Below are positions 5,681 through 8,245 of a stretch of 8,245 nt of DNA, in pieces. The translations under genes were made by a program, and so were the position numbers. Where the stretch lies: NCBI GenBank assembly GCA_021780415.1, contig JAJXYW010000021.1, positions 1 through 8,245 on the forward strand. Direction: 5' to 3'. The DNA is from Acidobacteriota bacterium. Lineage in GTDB: Bacteria > Acidobacteriota > Terriglobia > Terriglobales > Acidobacteriaceae. A model generated the notes under the pieces. The model was not told where the DNA came from. It worked only from the letters and a program-made list of their open reading frames with translations, and made no database searches. Position 1 is the first letter of the stretch. Each line of letters starts with the position of its first letter.

Positions 5681-6845
5681 CTAGCTGGCCTTTGCGCGCA
5701 CGATGAACAGGCTGCTCGTGTGCAGTTGCGCCGCCCTCTTGGCCTCTTGATAGGCTTGCTGGTAAAGATCCAGCGTGGTCGAGACGTTGGAGTGGCGGAG
5801 AAGTTCCTGAACCACTTTTACGCTTTTGCCCTTGTTGCCATGATCACTGAAAGGCTGCGTCGGAAGGTGTGCCAACCTACCGTCTTGGTGATGCGGGCCT
5901 CGATCAAGATCGGGCGGATGTATCTCTGTAATACGATGTCGAGCCACAAGGGACTGCGTCCGTTGGTGGTTGGTGACGCCAGCACCCAATCGTCATCGGC
6001 CGGATAGAGACATTCGTCACGCCACTTGGTAAGCACATCCGCGAGGTCCTGCGGGATCGGAATCCCGCGGCGACTTCCCTCCGTCTTCAACCTGGTCTTG
6101 TGCTTCCGCACAATGCCCCTGCGGAGGTTCAGCCATAACCTGTCGAAATCAATGTCAAGCCACTTCAAGCCCCGAATCTCCGAGCGCCGCAGACCAGTCA
6201 CCGCAGCGATGAGAACAGCAATACGGTGCATAGGGTCGGTCAGACCTTGCAGGATGGCCTGCATCTCTGTGATGGTAGGATGTCTGGGTCACGCAGTCTT
6301 TTCGATCCCTGGCGAACGGTGGCAATCGGGTTTTCGCCTACGAACATCTGGTGGCGAATCGCATGGCTGTACAAAGCGCTCAGATGGTTCCTGAGCTTGC
6401 TCTTGGTTGACGGGGCATAGGGCAGTCTTCGCAACCAACGCTCAACCGCGACTGGGCTGACATCGGCGATGAACGTGTCGCCCCATGCAGGGGTAATGTA
6501 GTTCTTGAAATTACTCAGGTAGCCATCGATAGTCGTTGGTGAACGCCCCACTTCGGGATCGTGAAGCTCATTGGCCTGGTAATGACCCCAGAGTTCCTTG
6601 ATGGTCATTCTGCCTCTGCGTTCCTGCTGGGCGTTAATCTCCATGCGCAGGTTTTCAACAGCACGTTTGGAGTCAGCCAGCCTCGGGAAGCGATCGAGGC
6701 TGCCAACGGTCCTCTTGCGCTGAACTCGGCGGCCATCTGCCAGCAGTTCACGCCGGCGAAAGACTCAGACGTCAGGGCGGCCTTTCTCCCGTTTCACACG
6801 CTCGATGGACCCCTCTTGATAGCGGTTGTTGCGGGTGGTGGACAT
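5681..6845 (-). pseudogene. Tyrosine recombinase/integrase, broken by one stop and two frameshifts
   Basis: The gene starts at ATG 6845 with GGAGAG four bases upstream and ends at TAG 5681. Three lesions interrupt it: TGA at 6765-6767 (codon 27, in RPDV-stop-VFRRRE, where TGG for Trp is expected), a one-base loss near 6274-6279, and a one-base loss in the T run 5824-5827. Restoring two bases and the Trp gives exactly 389 codons (388 residues). Domains then read in order: an arm-binding N-terminus (9-67), a SAM-like core-binding domain from about 80 (TIKELWGHYQANEL), and a catalytic domain with Arg220 (TGLRRSEI), a Lys near 249-254, His326-x2-Arg329 (HTFR), His352 (LLRHSN) and the nucleophile Tyr362 (TTLDLY). 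All catalytic positions are intact, so inactivation looks recent, or some of the lesions are sequence errors. It is next to tRNA-Val, its probable integration site. Confidence 0.9.
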
Positions 6846-6917
6846 GCTACTCTCCATCACTCGCCGGGCTGGGACGTCGACCTTACTCGATCGGCAGCCC
6901 CTCAGGTTAGCATCTCG

Positions 6918-7001
6918 TCTAGCTGTGGAGTCTCAACAGGTTGTTGACATCAAGCCCTGAGCGGCTGATGGGTGGCGACCTGGCAAGACTACTATGCGGG
7001 C
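6918..7001 (-). mobile_element. Remnant: 3' end of a second IS481-family copy, inverted
   Basis: From 6924 outward the plus strand begins TGTGGAGTCTCAACAGG. Positions 6927-7001 match the reverse complement of 8171-8245 with four mismatches. On the minus strand it encodes the last 25 residues of the transposase (HSSLARSPPISRSGLDVNN, then LLRLHS) and TAG at 6919-6921. The stop lies in the flanking TCTAGC (6918-6923), the target sequence, not in the element. Similarity ends at 7001, so the rest of this copy is lost. It lies 78 bases upstream of the broken integrase. Confidence 0.85.
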
Positions 7002-7217
7002 CGTATTAGGCTCGGTGGAGTCCTGACGTGGTTCGCGGTAATGGTCCATCGGAGATCAACGGCTGTCCCGGCTTCGCTTCCCATCGCCCGCCCAATTTCA
7101 GCAAGCGATGGAAAGCGCCGAGGTCAACACTAGACCTGGGCTAGCGCCTTGCGCTCAAAAGCTCGGAACTATGTAGTAGCCTCCTCAATGTCAACTCGGG
7201 ACGCGACCGCCTCTAGC
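7002..7217. other. Unassigned stretch between two IS481 ends
   Basis: No credible complete gene is seen. On the minus strand one frame reads RFPSLAEIGRAMGSEAG and continues some 40 residues until TAG at the remnant boundary. Three stops lie just upstream of it, so if it was coding it is a scrap. A small AGCGC/GCGCT hairpin lies at 7143-7155. The last six bases, TCTAGC (7212-7217), are the target hexamer of the following IS. Confidence 0.4.
7212..7217. repeat. Target-site hexamer TCTAGC on the left of the IS481 copy
   Basis: TCTAGC directly precedes the left terminal repeat and fits the NCTAGN target consensus known for IS481. The identical hexamer lies outside the remnant end at 6918-6923. 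The right-hand duplicate for this copy would be just beyond the window. Confidence 0.6.
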
Positions 7218-7240
7218 TGTGAAGTTGCAATAGGTTGTTG
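7218..7240 (+). repeat. Left terminal inverted repeat of the IS481 copy
   Basis: Begins TGT as in IS481-family ends and shares the block AGGTTGTTG plus TGTG..AGT..CAA with the right end (19 of 23 positions, when the first three right-end bases are taken from the remnant copy). Confidence 0.8.
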
Positions 7241-7302
7241 TCCATCTGACCGAGAACGGAGAAGCTGATTGTGTCGAGCAATCTGTTTTCTCTGGAGGTC
7301 AG

Positions 7303-8245
7303 ATGGACTACCACCATCATGCCCGTTTGACGGTACATGGTCGAGAGGTTCTTTGCCGATCTGTGGTGGAGGGCCGGCTGGGCCTGTGCGAGGCGGCAGC
7401 CGAGCACAGGCTCAGCCGGCAGAGCGCGGCCAAGTGGGTCAGGCGGTATCGCGAGCAGGGCGTGGACGGTCTCAAGGATCGCAGTTCGCGTCCCCGGCGG
7501 CTGCGTCAACCCACCTCCCCGGAGCAGGTCCTGCTGGTCGAGACCCTGCGCCGCGAGCGCTGGACAGGAGTTCGTATCGCGCAGCAGACCGGTCTAAGCC
7601 GATCCACTGTGAGCCGCATCCTGGCCCGCGCCAGGCTGAGCCGGATGCCCGATCTCGAACCGCCTGTGCCGGTGCAGCGTTACGAGCACGCCCATCCCGG
7701 CGATCTGCTGCACCTCGACATCAAGCGCCTGGTTAAGATCGCCAGGCCCAGCCATCGCGTCACCGGCAACCGCCGCGACACCGTCAAGGGCATCGGCGCC
7801 GAGTATGTTCATGTCGCCATCGACGACCATAGCCGCATCGCCTTCTCGGCCATCTACCCGGATCAGACACGCGCCTCGGTGCTGCACTTCCTCCATGCGG
7901 CCCTGGCCTACTACGCCCGGCTCGGCATCCACTTCAAGGCCGTGCTCACCGACAATGGAACATCGTATCGCTCCTACGCCTTCGCGGACGCCTGCAAACA
8001 ACTCAACCTCAAACACCGCCGAACCCGCCCGTACACACCTCGCACCAACGGCAAAGCCGAGCGCTTCATCCAGACCGCGCTCAGAGAATGGGCTTACGCG
8101 CAAACCTTCCAGAACTCGGAGGAACGAGAACAGCAGCTCGCCCCATGGATCCACCAGTACAACTTCCACCGCCCCCATAGTAGTCTTGCCAGGTCGCCAC
8201 CCATCAGCCGCTCAGCACTCGATGTCAACAACCTGTTGAGACTCC
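7303..8245 (+). CDS. IS481-family DDE transposase (C-terminus cut by the window edge)
   Basis: The frame is open from ATG 7303 (GGAGG ends 4 bases upstream) to the last base: 314 codons plus one base, with about two more residues expected. The N-terminus MDYHHHARLTVHGRE and a helix-turn-helix (about 28-50, LCEAAAEHRLSRQSAAKWV) bind the IS ends; a second HTH-like segment lies near 92-108 (IAQQTGLSRSTVSRIL). The integrase core follows: Asp139 (HLDIK), Asp217 (LTDNG) and Glu253 (GKAERF), with the D-35-E spacing of the family. The C-terminal HRPHSSL motif is also typical. Length agrees with IS481 transposases. No frameshift or stop is present, so it is probably active. In the inverted remnant the matching gene ends LLRLHS with a stop contributed by the target CTAG, and the same is predicted here. 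Confidence 0.93.
   Translation, partial: MDYHHHARLTVHGREVLCRSVVEGRLGLCEAAAEHRLSRQSAAKWVRRYREQGVDGLKDRSSRPRRLRQPTSPEQVLLVETLRRERWTGVRIAQQTGLSRSTVSRILARARLSRMPDLEPPVPVQRYEHAHPGDLLHLDIKRLVKIARPSHRVTGNRRDTVKGIGAEYVHVAIDDHSRIAFSAIYPDQTRASVLHFLHAALAYYARLGIHFKAVLTDNGTSYRSYAFADACKQLNLKHRRTRPYTPRTNGKAERFIQTALREWAYAQTFQNSEEREQQLAPWIHQYNFHRPHSSLARSPPISRSALDVNNLLRL
8226..8245 (-). repeat. Right terminal inverted repeat of the IS481 copy (three outer bases missing)
   Basis: The reverse complement is GGAGTCTCAACAGGTTGTTG, identical to 6927-6946 in the remnant copy. It overlaps the codons for the transposase C-terminus (NNLLRL). Confidence 0.85.

Larger units (their letters stand above)
7218..8245 (+). mobile_element. 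IS481-family insertion sequence (right end cut by the window edge)
   Basis: The left terminal repeat starts TGTGAAGTTGCAATAGG at 7218. The right repeat, read inward from the window edge, is GGAGTCTCAACAGGTTGTTG and matches positions 4-23 of the left one with four differences. Three bases (expected ACA) should follow 8245, giving an element of about 1,031 bp, close to the 1,053 bp of IS481 itself. One transposase gene fills it and is undamaged in the window. The left end also resembles the Bordetella IS481 terminus as I recall it. Confidence 0.9.

Noticed and set aside
5720..6394. Plus-strand frames over the integrase
   Set aside because: Antisense to the integrase; no protein features.
7594..8178. 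Minus-strand frame of 194 codons inside the IS
   Set aside because: Antisense of the DDE transposase; Gly/Val-rich composition without domains.
1..8245. CRISPR array, toxin-antitoxin or defence cluster
   Set aside because: No regularly spaced repeats and no such genes are visible; the accessory part holds only the integrase and IS481 DNA.

Overview
The window looks like GC-rich bacterial chromosome, most likely an Acidobacteriota of the Terriglobia type (Granulicella, Edaphobacter, Terriglobus). That assignment is an inference from three things: the sigma factor / HC2 anti-sigma / DUF3106 cluster, the tyrosine-recombinase family downstream of the tRNA, and intergenic patches that resemble repeats I recall from that group. 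No search was run.

Region by region. Positions 1-208 (minus) hold the first 69 codons of a Pro/Gln/Tyr-rich, probably membrane-anchored protein that leaves the window. A GT2 glycosyltransferase of the dolichyl-phosphate glucosyltransferase (ALG5/DPM-like) type follows divergently at 424-1269 (plus). Positions 1270-1910 are non-coding and carry two repeat-like patches. A monofunctional proline dehydrogenase lies at 1911-2903 (plus). Convergent to it is a minus-strand set that reads 5261 to 2930: an ECF-type sigma factor with a long N-terminal extension, a membrane-anchored HC2 zinc-binding anti-sigma factor, a possible 42-residue Cys-rich ORF in the gap, and a secreted DUF3106 protein. The sigma/anti-sigma pair presumably forms a signal-controlled regulatory switch, with the DUF3106 protein a likely envelope component or target.

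At 5427-5501 is a complete tRNA-Val(CAC) with encoded CCA. It appears to be the insertion site of an integrated element: a tyrosine integrase gene (minus, 6845 to 5681) starts about 1.3 kb away and ends 180 bp from the tRNA. Between them lie an 11-bp-period direct repeat, small hairpins and a strong 12-bp-stem hairpin. The integrase is broken by one in-frame TGA (codon 27, expected Trp) and two one-base frameshifts. Repairing these three points gives a 388-residue protein with all expected catalytic residues, so the decay is recent, or some of the lesions are sequence errors.

The right end is IS481-family DNA. An apparently intact copy begins at 7218 and its DDE transposase reads open to the last base of the window. 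About 220 bp before it lies an inverted 3'-end remnant of a second, about 95% identical copy (6924-7001). Both outer ends abut the same hexamer TCTAGC, which fits the NCTAGN target preference known for IS481. In the remnant the transposase stop codon is supplied by the target CTAG, not by the element.

I see no convincing new defence or biosynthetic system. The points most worth a second look are the integrase decay, the IS481 end structure, the small Cys-rich ORF beside the anti-sigma gene, and the intergenic repeat elements.
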